From the NCBI GenBank assembly GCA_000711775.1, contig ARYC01001433.1, forward strand, positions 23,906-87,905: 64,000 nucleotides of DNA. Reading direction: 5' to 3'. Below are positions 47,493 to 59,327 of the stretch, in pieces. Numbering within the stretch: the stretch's first letter is position 1; each line of letters begins with the position of its first letter. The position numbers and the translations under genes were made by a program. The notes under the pieces are model-generated. The model was not told the origin of the DNA, searched no databases, and saw only the letters and a program-made list of their open reading frames with translations. Origin of the DNA: Oxytricha trifallax (lineage: Eukaryota; Ciliophora; Spirotrichea; Sporadotrichida; Oxytrichidae).

Positions 47493-47682
47493 AATGTTTA
47501 CCTCAATAATTTGTTATCTTAAATAACATTCATGTAAATTCATTTCATCTTTCTGAGACTCCTTTTTATTTATTTCTACAGATTTTTTAAAGATAATTGT
47601 TTCATTAAGAAACGAAAAAAATAATTATAGTGTAAATAACTTATAATGAATATTTATTTTAAAATATTAAGCAGTTGTCAAT
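47493..47682. other. 190-bp spacer between TBE B and TBE C
   Basis: AT-rich, with the duplicated AAT of each element at its ends. Nothing else seen. Confidence 0.6.
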
Positions 47683-47820
47683 CAAAACCCCAAAACCCCT
47701 TCAGTAGTATGATTGAGTTTTAGATTGATAAAATTAGACTATTAGTGCATACTTTATTAGGGTTTTAAGAGGGTTTATTTAGGGGATTAGGGTTTAAATG
47801 TAATGTAAATTAGTGTTTAA

Positions 47821-48872
47821 ATGCGAGGTTTGGTGTCAGTATATGACAGTTAGTATATAGATCTGCTGTTAAAGTTGCGTTATGGATCTGATGATTACAG
47901 TGAATAACTCAGGCCTATTTTAAATTACACTTCTATAGCAAGGCTGCTCCATAAATCTCCTGTTACTGTTAGGTCTCACTGTCTATTAGCATTGAAAATT
48001 TGAGAAGATAGCAACTTAATTCTAAGCCTAAGAGGCCTTTAAAGTTTTAGCAGCATCATATTGATTATCTTATTAATGATAAGACTCTTTAATACTTATC
48101 TCATTTCTCTCTGGTCTAGAGAGCAGTGATGTTTAATCGATAATTTCCTGAGCTTCATATCTCTGCTTAATCCATAGCTAACAAATATAAATAGAATTGA
48201 ATATCTTACAAGACAGTCAATCGCATAAAGAGAGTGATTGACTATAATGTTCCATTTTATTAAGATAATTCAAAATGTATATTCGATTAAATGTAGAGGG
48301 CTTAAGAGCATAATATAAAGTTCATTCACGCTGATGAGGCAGTATTTACCTTTTATACCTTCATATCAAGGTCTTGGTATAAAAGATATAGCAACATAGA
48401 AGTATTTGATAAAAAGGTTAAGGTTTAAACTCATGCTATTCTTGGAGGAATAAGTGAAGATAGTGGCCTCGAGACTTATGTTATTCACCCTCGTTCTATA
48501 AAGACTGAATAATATATTAAATTCTTGCAATAACTCAGAGATAAGTACGCTGACTAAGAAATTATTCTATTCGTTGATAACTTGTCAGTTCATAAAACTA
48601 AAGACTCAAGGAAGGAATATGAAAGGCTAAATATAACACCTGTATTTAATGTTCCTTACAGCCCTTAGTTCAATAGAATTGAATTATATTGGGGGTTATT
48701 GAAAGGTCAATATAAGAAATTGCTGCTCTACCATTTGATGCATGATTTAAAGATAGATACAGTAAATTTTATTTGGAGTGCTGCTAAGAGAGTCAGCGAT
48801 GATAAAGCTAAAGTATGCGCAAGAGAAGGGAGATTTTGTGTATATAAATAAGTTTTAGATTTAAACGAATGA
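47821..48872 (+). pseudogene. TBE 42-kDa transposase, copy C (near-intact)
   Basis: ATG 47821 (MRGLVSVYDSQYIDLLLKLR..). The HTH is ILNYTSIARLLHKSPVTVRS. One frameshift occurs near 47995 and one in-frame TGA in KYKQN-TGA-ISYKTVNR (copy B has Gly there). The rest is open: HADEAVFTFYTF (first Asp), IILFVDNLSVHKTK (second), YSPQFNRIELYWGLL (Glu), to TGA 48870. It is the least damaged TBE transposase here, with two disabling changes. The stop is 7 bp from the convergent 22-kDa stop. Confidence 0.85.
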
Positions 48873-49599
48873 ATAAGTTCACATATTAAATTTGCCCGTA
48901 AAAGGATTTGGCTTCTCTTTCTTTTCTTCCTCTTAAGGCTTGCTTGGGCCTATGTTTCTTCTCTTAGTGCCAGCTCCTGCATCTATGTTCATCTCTTCTG
49001 GCTTTTATAAATCTTTGAAGAGTCTCTTACTCAACTCATGCTTTACTTGAGACTTTCTCTCTCTGTTTAATTTACTGCGCTCTTTCATCAAGTAAATAGC
49101 AGTAGCAGGTTTTTCTAAAAAGTTAGAAGATTAAGCTTGCTAGAGATGTATGGATGCTTTTGCAGTTCTTCAGAGCCAGGTGTCGCTGATTCTAATTCCC
49201 TTCTTCTATTTTTCTTCAGGAAAGATACTATAGCGTTTCTTATGAGCTTCTTAAATTACTTCATTTAAATACTCAGGTTTCAGAGTTCCAAGGACACGAA
49301 AGAAGAAGTTTCTCTCTGGCAACTTATTTGAGAGTTGTAGCTTTGATGGAAGGTAGTAAGCAACATCTGGATCACTCAAAGTTTCATCATAGAGATTTAT
49401 TGCTAATATTTCAGGGTAGTCAGGTATCTCGATCATTCAAAACCCCAAAATCCCTTAGTGAGGTTTATAAGTGCTTTGATTAGTAGGGTAAAGTTGGGGT
49501 TTTATTAGATTTAGCAGAGAAAACTCAGGTTTAATGAGAATATGTAATTAATGAGTATTAGTTTAATTGTATCACACGAATTTTACTTGCTTGTCTTTG

Positions 49600-51013
49600 T
49601 TGTATCTCTTGAATATCGCTTTCTTTAGTGGTTAGAGCATATCGTCTAAGGATTGTCTTGATATGCTATTATCTTCTCTACAATCTTCTTTATTTCTTAG
49701 CATACATCATCTTGTTTAATGTGCTTCTCAGCTAAGCTAATTGATTTTTTTTCCTTCATATTTCGTATTTATGTAAGTCATGCTTTCAATATCGCACTCT
49801 AATATTATTGCAGCTACTGCCCAAACATCCCACTAAATAGAGCCATTAGTCCATTTCTCTCTGATTGGGAAGTAACCTGGAGTACCAAGAACCTTTGCTA
49901 AGGCTACAATCTCTTATATTAAGGCTCTATTAAAATCGATCTCGACTACTTATAAAGTACAAAGATTTTGCATAACATTTTCAGGCTTTAAATCTCTATG
50001 AACGTATCCAAGCTCGTGATGTTCCTAAACACCCTTTATCATATTAGATAGAATATCATTCAAGTCATCTGGGTATCTGTTTTAATATAGATAATCAAGG
50101 AGAGTCATCTTCAAACTTTTTTAGCCTTAGTGCGATGAAACTAAACCCTAAAATAACACCATCAAGATTGAAAAAATTCTTGCAATCTTTTTTCTAGGCC
50201 TCTTTAAGTACAATATATTCGTTAGCAAACTCATTTTAATACTGCTCATTTTTAAGGAGATAGCTGAAAGGATATACCTTGTAGGCATAGTCATCAACCA
50301 CTATAAGATTTGCTTTAGCAGGTACGTTTATATTTAAGTAGTTTTCAACACAACTGCCAAGGTCTACTGCATTTAGTGCAGGAATATACATGGCTCTCTC
50401 TTAAAAGCATGCTAAAAAGACATTACCAGCAGGTTAATTCATTAATTCTATTCGCTTCTGCCTCTTGAGCTTCTCCTGTTGTTCTTTTTAAGTCTCAAGA
50501 TTATTAGATTTTCTTTTAGCGGGCACTAATTTCTAAATCTCTTTATCTTAAATCAAGAACTCACTTAGGTGATACTTCTGCATAAGCTTCTTAACTTTAG
50601 CTGAGTGAGTATAAGACTTCTCACAAGTCGTGCACTAGTGCCTTCCATAGACCTTATCATGCTTAAAATACACCTTAGCTTTCCAGAGTGAACCTCTTTC
50701 ATATTTCTCTTCAAACTGGAATCAGTAGAGAAAAAGTGTTAGCAGTCTTAGCATTCAAAAGTTTTAATCATTTAAATCTGAATCTATTGCTTTTCTTCCT
50801 CAACATATTTTATTAATGTTTAAACTTCTGTCTCAGCTTTCTGTTTCATGTTTTAAACCTTTAAAATAAAAACCTGTGTTTTTCAAATTCAAGAGCTCTT
50901 AGCTCTGCCTCCATTTCAATATATATAACTTCTTGTTTCTTGGTTGAACCAAAGTTAATCATTGATTGACCTGCTCCTAAAAGTACCGCTCTACGATTTA
51001 AGTTGACCGTCAT
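49600..51013 (-). pseudogene. TBE zinc-finger/kinase ORF, copy D
   Basis: ATG at 51013 (MTVNLNRRAVLLGAGQSMIN..). Two finger regions: FECQDCQHFFSTDSSLKRN (first His lost to Asn) and CTTCEKSYTHSAKVKKLM. Next, the kinase N-lobe-like part (..NVPAKANLIVVDDYAYKVYP..). Then kinase motifs ELGYVHRDLKPENVM, EIDFNRA (DFG replaced by DFN) and LGTPGYFPIREKW..WDVW. TGA codons or frameshifts occur near 50860, 50090 and 49735. No clear stop exists before the terminal repeat, so the end is approximate. Confidence 0.7.
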
Positions 51014-51224
51014 GTTTAAATTCAATTTTAAATTTCTATTATAAAGCTCTTAAAACCTCTATAGATATAGCTGGACTATATATAAGTTGCTACAGCATAA
51101 ATAATGATTTTATCTCAGCTCTAAGACTTCATATTTATACTGAGTTTATAACTATAATTTTTGTTATTTTGCTCTTAATAATTTTGATTCTGGTAACAAC
51201 TCAGATAAAGTTCAGGTTGGTACT

Positions 51225-51515
51225 GGTACCAATTAATTTTTGAACCAGATTGGAACTTTTCAATTAAAATCTCACTGGATAAAACTAGGTACTAATTAAT
51301 TTTTGGTACTATTAAATTGGTACCATTTAAACTTAAACGAATTTAGAACCGGTACTAATTAAATTTAAACAAATTTAGTACTAATTTAATGGAACTAAAT
51401 TGATAAAAATGGAGCTCCATCTCTGAAGTTTGTTACAGCTTCTGCGAACTTTCTCCACTTATCTTTAAAGGGTTGGCATCCTATAAGATGCACATATTTA
51501 ATAGTAAGATTTTAA
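51225..51515. promoter_or_regulatory. TBE divergent intergenic region, copy D
   Basis: Inverted version of the conserved block (AACTTTCTCCACTTATC..ATATTTAATAGTAAG) with GGTACTAATTAA-type repeats beside it, as in copy A. Confidence 0.45.
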
Positions 51516-51578
51516 AGGATAGGATCCAGAAGTCTATAAATTAAAACTTGAAATTCATTAATAGGAAGAGGGACAAAG

Positions 51579-52359
51579 ATGGAATCATTCAATGAACAAA
51601 TGAAAAGGGTTGAGGCTCAAGAAATGATCTCAAGATTCAGAAGCAAGGAGGATCTCTATCGATACCTTACTTAGCATGGTAAATAATCAACGATGTATAC
51701 AGTTGGTCTATTTCTTCCAACGATGGAAAGTACCAAAATTTCATTCTTAAAAGCTATACTCTGCGAGGAGAAGAAAGCTTTTAAAAATAAAGAGATTAAA
51801 CTAATAGAAATTCCCAACTACCCTGAGATTTCAGTCACTAATTTTTATGAAGATGCCATGTAAGATAAGGAAGTGGTTATTTACCTTTCTAGCAAGAAGT
51901 AACTCTCAAATAAGTTACCTGAAAAAAACTTCTTCTTTAGTGTTCTTGGTACAATAAAAGAGGATTATTTGAGAGAAATTATAGAAGAAGCTCATAAGAA
52001 ACGCTACTCTATTTCTCCTGAATATGAAAAATAGCAAGGAATATTAATAAGCGAGACGTGTCTATCAGAGCTTAAGAAGCATCCTCATCTCTCTAGTAAG
52101 CTTTGATTTATAACTTTTTAGGGAAACCTGGAACTGGTATATTTCTAATGAAAGAGAATGCAGAGGTTCACGGAGAGAGAGAGAGTCTCAAACCATTCAT
52201 TAAGTTAGCAAGAGACTTTGTAATGAAGTTTAAAAGCCTGATGAAATGAACATAGATGCTAAAGATGGTACAAAGAGAAGAAACATGGGTCCTAGTAAAG
52301 CACCTGAGGAAGAAAAGAAAGATGAGCCGAATCTATATAAGAATTCGTTTGATATATGA
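51579..52359 (+). pseudogene. TBE 22-kDa ORF, copy D (one frameshift)
   Basis: ATG 51579 (MESFNEQMKRVEAQEMISRF..). The frame is open for 175 codons (..MESTKISFLKAILCEEKKAF.., ..NKLPEKNFFFSVLGTIKED..) to TGA 52104. The family C-terminus continues in another frame (..RRNMGPSKAPEEEKKDEP..) to TGA 52357. It is the best-preserved 22-kDa gene here. Function unknown; no motif recognised. Confidence 0.8.
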
Positions 52360-52365
52360 AATAAT

Positions 52366-53421
52366 TCATTCATTTAAGTCTAACACTTATATATAAAAAT
52401 TCATTCTTCCTTTCCTTGCACATATCGTAGTCTAGTCTATACCCACTCTCTTGCAACTACTCTGTATTAAGACTACTGTGTCGATTGGTAGATTATGCAT
52501 TAGGTGATAAAGCAAGAGTTTCTTGTAGTGAGTCTTAATCTAACCCCAATAGAATTCGATTCCATTAAACTGAGGACTCTAATGAACGTTATACACAGGA
52601 GATATCTTTAACTATTAATAAGCTTTCTTAGATTCCTTTGTCTTATGAACTGAGAGGTTATCAAAAAATAGGATGATCTCTTGATCGTTCTACTTATCTC
52701 TTAGCATATGTAAGAACTCTATATACAGCTCTCGCTTAATAGAGCGAGGATGAATAACTTAAGTTTCTAAGCCTGAATCTTCACTGATACCAGCCAAAAA
52801 TGCGTGAGTGACAACCTTAACCTTTTAGTCATACATTTCTATATCATCATACTTCTTGTACCAAGACTTATTAATAAAGGTGTTGAACGTAAACACAGCT
52901 TCATCAGCGTGTATGAACTTGATGTTATTATCAATAGACCTCTGCATTTATCATATATATAGTTTTAAATTATTACTATCAAATGGCAGAGTAAAGTCAA
53001 TCACTCTCTTCACAGTCTTGAAGATGTTTCCATTCCTTCAATAAATATTTCCAATAGTCTATTGTGAGATACGCATGTCAGGAAACTTGCGATGAAACAT
53101 CACAGCTAGTATTCAAGTGGGAAATGTGCCCAATACTTAAGAGTTTTAGAATTGCAGAGATATTCAATATGATGCTAAGAGAACTTTTATTTTTCTTACA
53201 GGATGTTATCAAAAACCTGAATTGAAATGTTAAACAGCTAGCAAGCAGTGATACCTTACAGTCGAAGCACTCTTACACAATAGCTTTGCAATCGCACAAT
53301 AATTCATCACTGGTTTGATTTAGTCTATAGTAATACTCGCACCATACCTCAGCTTAAGTAGTAAATTTAAATATTTCTTATCATAAATAGGCCCAAAAAA
53401 TCGCTAATTTCTATCTCTCAT
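52366..53421 (-). pseudogene. TBE 42-kDa transposase, copy D
   Basis: ATG at 53421 (MRDRNQRFFGPIYDKKYLNL..). The HTH is MNYCAIAKLLCKSASTVRYH. TGA follows NSGF, the same position as the TGA in copy A. Catalytic motifs: IHADEAVFTFNTF, ILFFDNLSVHKTK, SPQFNGIEFYWG, all acids kept. Additional frame breaks occur near 53200 and 53070. Stop TGA at 52366-52368. Confidence 0.8.
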
Positions 53422-53799
53422 TTTGCAAACTGACTTAATTTATTTACTAACCCTAATAAAACTCAAACTTTACCCTACTAATCAAAGCACTTATAAACCT
53501 CACTAAGGGGTTTTGGGGTTTTAATTCTGATTTCATTAGACTTAAAAGCTTTTTTCTCTTCACTCAGTAAGGCTTTTAAGAATGAGATTTTTGTTCCTTC
53601 CTGGGTTGGCAAGATCAATTCAACTATGGTTAGTAAATTGGCATCAGTTATATCTATAAAGTTCCTCTTTACTTCTAAATTTTCCTATTAAATCTTGAGA
53701 TTAAATTCTCTTCATTGCATCATTCATAGACTCCATCTTGCTTCCTCTTTCTAGAAATGTTAATGAAACTTAATATTATGGATATCCATTCTAAGTTTA

Positions 53800-54115
53800 G
53801 TAAAATCTTACTACTAAATAGGGAGGACCTACTGGAGGTCAGACTTAAAAAGATATGCGGAGAAAACTTTAAGAACTTGCTCCAAGTTCCACAGATTTAC
53901 TTCCATTTTTATAAAACTTTCTCCATTAAATTGCTCCTAATAATAATTAATTTAATTAGTTGGTGCTCCTAATTTATTTAATACTTTATTAGGAGGTTAA
54001 ATTAAAGTTCAAAACCGTATTAGGTGATACATAAAAAAAAATAATTTTAAAACTTCCCCTCCTAATTTTGCGAGAACAAATTTAGGAGGACCACCTAACT
54101 TCACAAAACACATTT
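53800..54115. promoter_or_regulatory. TBE divergent intergenic region, copy C
   Basis: Conserved block ATCTTACTACTAAATAGGGA..GGAGAAAACTTT, then CTCCTAAT/TTAGGAGG iterations instead of the GGTACC motif of copies A and D. Confidence 0.42.
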
Positions 54116-54300
54116 AGGTAGATTTTAATGTATAAAATGGATGAATTAATATATAAAATATCTCAAAATTTAAGAAAATTTAAACTAATGTCACGCACTC
54201 TGTTCTAATCAAACCTCTCTAAATCTTTGAGGATATGCTCTTCCTTGTGTATAAAGGTAGAATTTATACAGCATATATATTTATTAATAGTATTTATAAA

Positions 54301-55749
54301 ATGAGAGGTAACTTACTTAGAAAAGCGGCATTGCTTGGCATTAGCCTGCAAAAACTTTCTTTCATGAATCATAAGAAAATTGAGACTTGTGATGCCTCTA
54401 CCTAATAAGAACCTGAAATTCTCTTACCTTAGGTCTCAGACTTTGAATAGCAATTCAATTGTAAAATAGATATGTAGAGCTAAGAAATATAATGTGAAGT
54501 AACAATAAAAATGGTTGAAGAGGAGGAACAGAAAAAAGAAATAAAGGTAGATAATTTTTGTGAAGAGTGTTAGAAGAGCTTTACTTAAAAATCTGCACTC
54601 AAACGTCATATTTTAGAGCAGCATTCGAACAAACCCAAGCTCTATCTTAAGCATGATAAGATTGATGTAAAATATTTCTGCCCTTACTGTAATAAGTAAT
54701 ACAATCATCCAAGAGATCTTAAAGTTCACCTCGAAAAACTCCATAGTAAGAAGTTTGAGGTCATAGATCCTTAGACTAGTGAAGTATTTCTTCAGAAAAG
54801 AAATCCAAGAGACCCTTTAGAATCTCTAGAGCAAAGAGTTAAGAAAGAGAATAAATTCATTAAAGCTGTGAGAAACCTCCATGCCTCTGAAATAGTAAAA
54901 ATTACTCTCAAGATGCATGAACTCAATCTTCCAATAGTAAATATAATTAGCCTAACTGAGTGCAAAGAAAGTTATCTTATTCTTGAGGATACATTTGAGA
55001 AAAAAGTCATAACTGATATGCAGTTTGCTTACAAAATCTCCTTAATCAATTACTTTAAATGTGATGAAAAGTATCAAATGGAGTTTGTCAATGAGTTTCA
55101 AGTTCTTACAAAAGCAAGGGATAGACAGAGAAGATTTATTATTAAACTTGAAGCAATTCTCCTTGCTTAAAATCATATAGCTTTTCACCTACCTTTATAT
55201 TAAATGATATTAAGAGACTATATCCAAGACTAAAGGTGTCCAAAGTAACTACCTCTTATTCTAACAAATGTCTGAAAAGGTATTGAGGAGCTGCATACTT
55301 TAGGATACGTGCACAGAGATTTAAAGCATGAAAACATTATGCTTGACTTTTCCCCACTCAGAGTGGTAATAATAGACTTCAATAGATCGTAGAGAGTTGA
55401 GGCTTCAGGACTGGCAAACATTCGTGGCACTCCTGGATATTTTCCTGAGAGAGAAGAATGGAGGGATGGAGATATAAGGTGGGATATCTGGTCTCTAGCA
55501 GCAATAATAATAGAGTGCGATATGCTAAGAACTGACTACTACAGTTGTAGAAGAGAAAAAGATTCAAAGTAAAGAATCCAGCAGTATCTAGAGCAAAATA
55601 AGATAAAAGGTAAAATGAAAGATATGGCTGAGCAAATAATCCTGAAGCCTAAAAACAGAGCAGATCATAAAATAGACTAGATAATTAGTTGGTTAGGAGA
55701 AATTAAGTTTAGAAAGTTGCCTCATGATGCCAAGGTATTGTTTGAGTGA
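54301..55749 (+). pseudogene. TBE zinc-finger/kinase protein, copy C, one in-frame TGA
   Basis: ATG 54301 (MRGNLLRKAALLGISLQKLS..). A single frame of 482 codons is interrupted only by TGA at 55273-55275. Finger 1 is FCEECQKSFTQKSALKRHILEQH; finger 2 is YFCPYCNKQYNHPRDLKVHLEKLH. A kinase-like domain follows: N-lobe ..EIVKITLKMHELNLPIVNI.., catalytic loop GYVHRDLKHENIML, DFN in place of DFG (VVIIDFNRS), activation segment end GTPGYFPEREEW, and RWDIWSLAAIIIE. The HRD Asp and the Asn are present. The DFG-to-DFN change is shared with copy D, so it is a family trait. Kinase activity is unproven. Confidence 0.85.
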
Positions 55750-55904
55750 ATATATAAAATAAAACACCTAAAATACACACTAATTTAAATGACATTTTGA
55801 CCCTGATCCTCTACATAAACCCTATTAAAACCCTAATAAAGTATGCACTAATAGTCTACTTTTATCAATCAAAAACTCAATTAAACTACTGAAGAGGTTT
55901 TGAG

Positions 55905-57466
55905 CGATGCTCTTTAAATGTACAATGTTTGTTGACAAAATCTCTTAAGATGCTTTCTTTCTTCGTCAATTATACTGATTTTAAAGAACTAGCATCGCTA
56001 TACTGTCTTAAGAACCTCTACAGTTCAAAATAAGACTAAGAAGTAAAACTTATTTCTTACTCAGATTTATGAAGAGATCAATATAGTCGCTTTTGTAAAG
56101 TATTTAAGGTACTAATCGTCATGTTTTAGATGCTGTAGGTGGTATAATACTTAATAATAATGGCATGAGTAAATCTTATAATCTACTTTAAACAACCTAT
56201 TTTTTAATTAACTTATTTTAATAACAATATTACAGAGGAATTTACTAAGAATTCTATAAGTAAGAAGTATTTATGGTTGTAGGAGTTCTTGATATTACTT
56301 ATTGAAATTGAAAGTCTTGCCTGAAAACTTCAAATACAAATGATGATCCAGGTGTGTTATAGCTAAATGAAGAAACTATCAAGGAAATAATTTGAAGAGC
56401 AAAATGTCAATAACTCTGATCAAATGCCAATAATAGTAAATATACCTCTAATAGCTAACTGATTGAGAACTAAACTCATATAAAGCTATCAAATGAAGGA
56501 TGAGATAGCATTAAACTCCTTTAAATTTCAGATACTCTCATAATAATGAGTAAATCAATGTAAATCTACATAGTTTCCAGAATATCTACTTAAACTATTA
56601 TAATTATCATATATTAATTATAAATTATAAATATTGAAACACTAAGATGCTACTCAATTGAATACCAAATGAAAAATGGAGATTCCAGGAGTAATTTTGA
56701 TACTTCCAGGAAGAAAGAAGAAAATTCATATCAATTTGATGATAGATTCAACCTTTACTCAGTGGATAATTTTAATATTAAGTCTAAATCTACTAAATAA
56801 TAACTGAGTATATATTGTTTGTATTTTTTATTGAGTAAAAATTAATGAATTTTATGATCATTCTAGAAAATTCCCATTCTATGAGTTATTTATTGAATAA
56901 TTTCCATCATAAAACTACAGATTATCTTGTCAATAGAAGTAAGATTCTAATAATAGAATTTGAAGATCCTAAAAATTCCATGATCAATTAGTACAGTCTA
57001 ATACTCCTAAATTAATAAAAAGAAATATTTCACTAGTTTAATGGCAATAAATTAAAACAATAAGCAAGATAAGTAGGACTCAATCAAACAATAAAACAGA
57101 TATAATAGCAATGAATCTATTCAAATAGAATTCATTGGATCTCTATGTATTTTATTAAATAAAAAGAAGATATTTATTGTTTTAAAATTAAAATAATAAT
57201 TAATTTTCATACAAAAAGTAAGAAATAACTTCATTATTTGATCAATTAATAGATTGTGATTATGAAGGGAGTAAGATAGCTGGATTTGAGTAAACTAAAA
57301 ATATCATATATTCATAAGTAATAATATAGTTCAAAGTTGTTCAATCGCTTGATTAATATAAATAATATAATGAATTCCATTTGTAGAATCCAATCACAGC
57401 AGCAACATTTAATATGCTTATTTATTATCTAACAATTTCAGCAATAATTTGACTAACATTTGGTGA
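55905..57466. other. AT-rich region with faint coding traces
   Basis: Short plus frames at about 56330-56450 (..FEEQNVNNSDQMPIIVNIP..), 56680-56830 (..GDSRSNFDTSRKKEENSYQF..) and 56880-57110 (..DYLVNRSKILIIEFEDPKN..) look protein-like but are broken by TGA or frame changes. They may be MDS pieces of the same gene as 57467-58690. Not strong enough to list singly. Confidence 0.3.
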
Positions 57467-58067
57467 ATAAAACTTCAACAAAAAGATTTCCTAATAAAAT
57501 TTATAATCAATCTATTCCTTAATTTATTTCAACCAATTAAACTAATATTATTATATATTTAATAAACTACGAAGATAATAAACACTGAGATAAAGCCATC
57601 CAGATAGTCAATCAGACAACATGATAATTTTACTGTTTAATTTTTGATAGTTTCATCAGCACAATCTAATGGCTAATTGCCAGGAAATCCATATCATGGA
57701 TAGACTGCAGCATTTCCTATGGAGACTATAGTAATGGTTTTTAGATATATCTCTGATTATTCACAACTAAACAAAGATATCTATTTTTTCATTTTACACC
57801 AGGCAATGTAAGTAAATAAATATGATCTTAAGCATATTTATATTTATATTCATCAAAGTATTGCAATTGATGATTCAGAAATTATAGTAGCAATAGATTA
57901 TACTAAAACGGTAAATTTTACAATTTGAGATTCCTCGCATCTTTCAGTAACTCATCTGTTTAGCTTAGATTTCACAAGCAACTAGCTTCTTAGGATAATT
58001 CGCCCAAGGAACAAAAATACATGTTATAAGGCCTATTGAAGGTGATCAATAATATATAATGATAATA
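57467..58067 (+). other. coding island, possible lumenal enzyme domain
   Basis: One frame is open from 57467 to TGA 57926 (154 codons): ..NFTVQFLIVSSAQSNGQLPG, NPYHGQTAAFPMETIVMVF, RYISDYSQLNKDIYFFILH... Coding-like sequence resumes in another frame to about 58067 (..SSVQLRFHKQLASQDNSPKE..). The pattern of a helix after PYHGQTAA and NKDIYFF weakly recalls the M28-like domain of the GPI-transamidase subunit GAA1; I would not name it on this. A GTAAGT donor at 57810 may end an exon. Confidence 0.35.
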
Positions 58068-58503
58068 TGATAAATATCATCATGAATTAAATTGTTTGGT
58101 AAATTATATTATGATGCTAGATATATTAATTTCAAGTATAAAACGTATAATTTTTATTGCCACTATTAATTTTAGAATTGCATATACGTATATAATTAGT
58201 TAGTTAAAGTGATTATGATTTCTACTTTCTTCCTTACTTTAAACACAGCTGACTGTAATGCTTACTAACAAACTATTATGCCAAAGCCCCCTTATCAAAT
58301 ATTTTAATAGTTAGTGATTTATTTTTAATATTCACCATTTGTTCTGTAAGTTCCTTGCTTCATTCATCATATTTTCTAAATTATTACTTAATAAAACAAT
58401 ATATATATATATATCAACTACTTTTGTCATTTCAATCAAATAATCTTACAATGTAAATATAAATAATTGGATAAATGTTAAAGCAGTAAATAAAACGAAG
58501 GAA

Positions 58504-58690
58504 ATGACTCACTCAATAGAGTAGAGGCGGAGCTTTGTGGCGAAACAAGAGGATGTCACTTTACTAGATTTCAAGGAATCCCTTCACCAGCTGTATATTG
58601 ATAAGGTGGAAGAAATGATTTCAATATTACTGGCTTTACAGAAAATAACACTTAGTAAAGATTTATTCAGGTATAAAATGTAGGAGGGCT
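58504..58690 (+). other. coding island, candidate MDS
   Basis: A GC-richer island. Two overlapping frames look coding: one from ATG 58504 (..QEDVTLLDFKESLHQLYIDK..) and one reading ..NDSLNRVEAELCGETRGCHF.. and ..TRFQGIPSPAVY followed by TGA. The second has more conserved-looking Gly/Pro/Cys content. It could be a downstream segment of the 57467 island's gene. Confidence 0.33.
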
Positions 58691-59327
58691 GCTTTTAATT
58701 TAGGATTGTTTGTTAATATATCAAGCTTACTCCCTTCTATAAATTATTAATTAGCTTTTAATATAGTATCATGTATAACATCTTTTTGTATATTCAGCTT
58801 ATAGAAGTATTACTATGAAAACAACAATGAATATAGTTATAAACTGTAGTTATAATTAAATATCACAACCTCTTTTATTAAAGATAAATGTTAAGCTATT
58901 GTCATTGAGCATATTTTAATATAATAAAATGCAGGATATTCCTTAAACTCCAACGATCTTATCAATTAGTGATAAATATTCAAGCTAAATAATGAGTTAA
59001 TTTTCTAATTCGATGTCTTAACAGAGAGCTTAGACATTAATATATATAATAGCTTAGACATAAATATATAATAATACATAGGATTCCTACATGAATTATT
59101 GAACAATTACAGACTAATACTTAGAATATACTCTTTAATTTACTCCTATTCAAAATGATTAGTATTAGGTAATAAAGAATTTAATTTTAATATTGCTCAT
59201 AAATTAATGCAGTTTCCTCTCTCTATAATATGAAAATTTTTTTAATACAAACAAGCTCCTTTTTATCAATAATCAAATACTTTATAGCAATTGATAATAA
59301 AAATATTTAATTTAAAAAGAGAGTGAA
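58691..59327. other. AT-rich spacer
   Basis: Nothing recognised. Confidence 0.4.

Larger units (their letters stand above)
49438..53523. mobile_element. TBE transposon copy D, inserted in TBE C, inverted
   Basis: Left end CAAAACCCCAAAATCCC, right end GGGGTTTTGGGGTTTTA. The direct repeat ATT is at 49435-49437 and 53524-53526. Gene order is reversed relative to copies A-C: zinc-finger/kinase (-), 22-kDa (+), transposase (-). It resembles copy A more than its host C (same GGTACT-type intergenic motifs), so at least two TBE subfamilies meet here. Confidence 0.93.
48879..53736 (-). pseudogene. TBE 22-kDa ORF, copy C, interrupted by TBE D
   Basis: The coding parts are 53524-53736 (start ATG 53736; carries the EGTKISFL-type block as ..GTKISFLKALLSEEKKAF) and 48879-49437. 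The second part includes MIEIPDYPEILAINLYDET.. and KLPERNFFFRVLGTLKPEYL. They are separated by the 4.1-kb insertion of TBE D, whose ATT duplication falls inside the codon run. Minor TGA/frame damage lies in the C-terminal third. Confidence 0.82.
47683..55904. mobile_element. TBE transposon copy C, split by copy D
   Basis: Left end CAAAACCCCAAAACCCCTTC with AAT at 47680-47682. The terminal repeat (..CAGTAGTATGATTGAGTTTTAG..) is mirrored at 55840-55904, where the outer eight or so bases are lost (..GAAGAGGTTTTGAG then unrelated sequence), so no right AAT remains. TBE copy D occupies 49438-53523. Without it, C is about 4.1 kb. It has the best-preserved zinc-finger/kinase gene in the window. Confidence 0.9.

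Noticed and set aside
52856-53044. Plus-strand 62-codon frame
   Set aside because: Antisense to the TBE D transposase.
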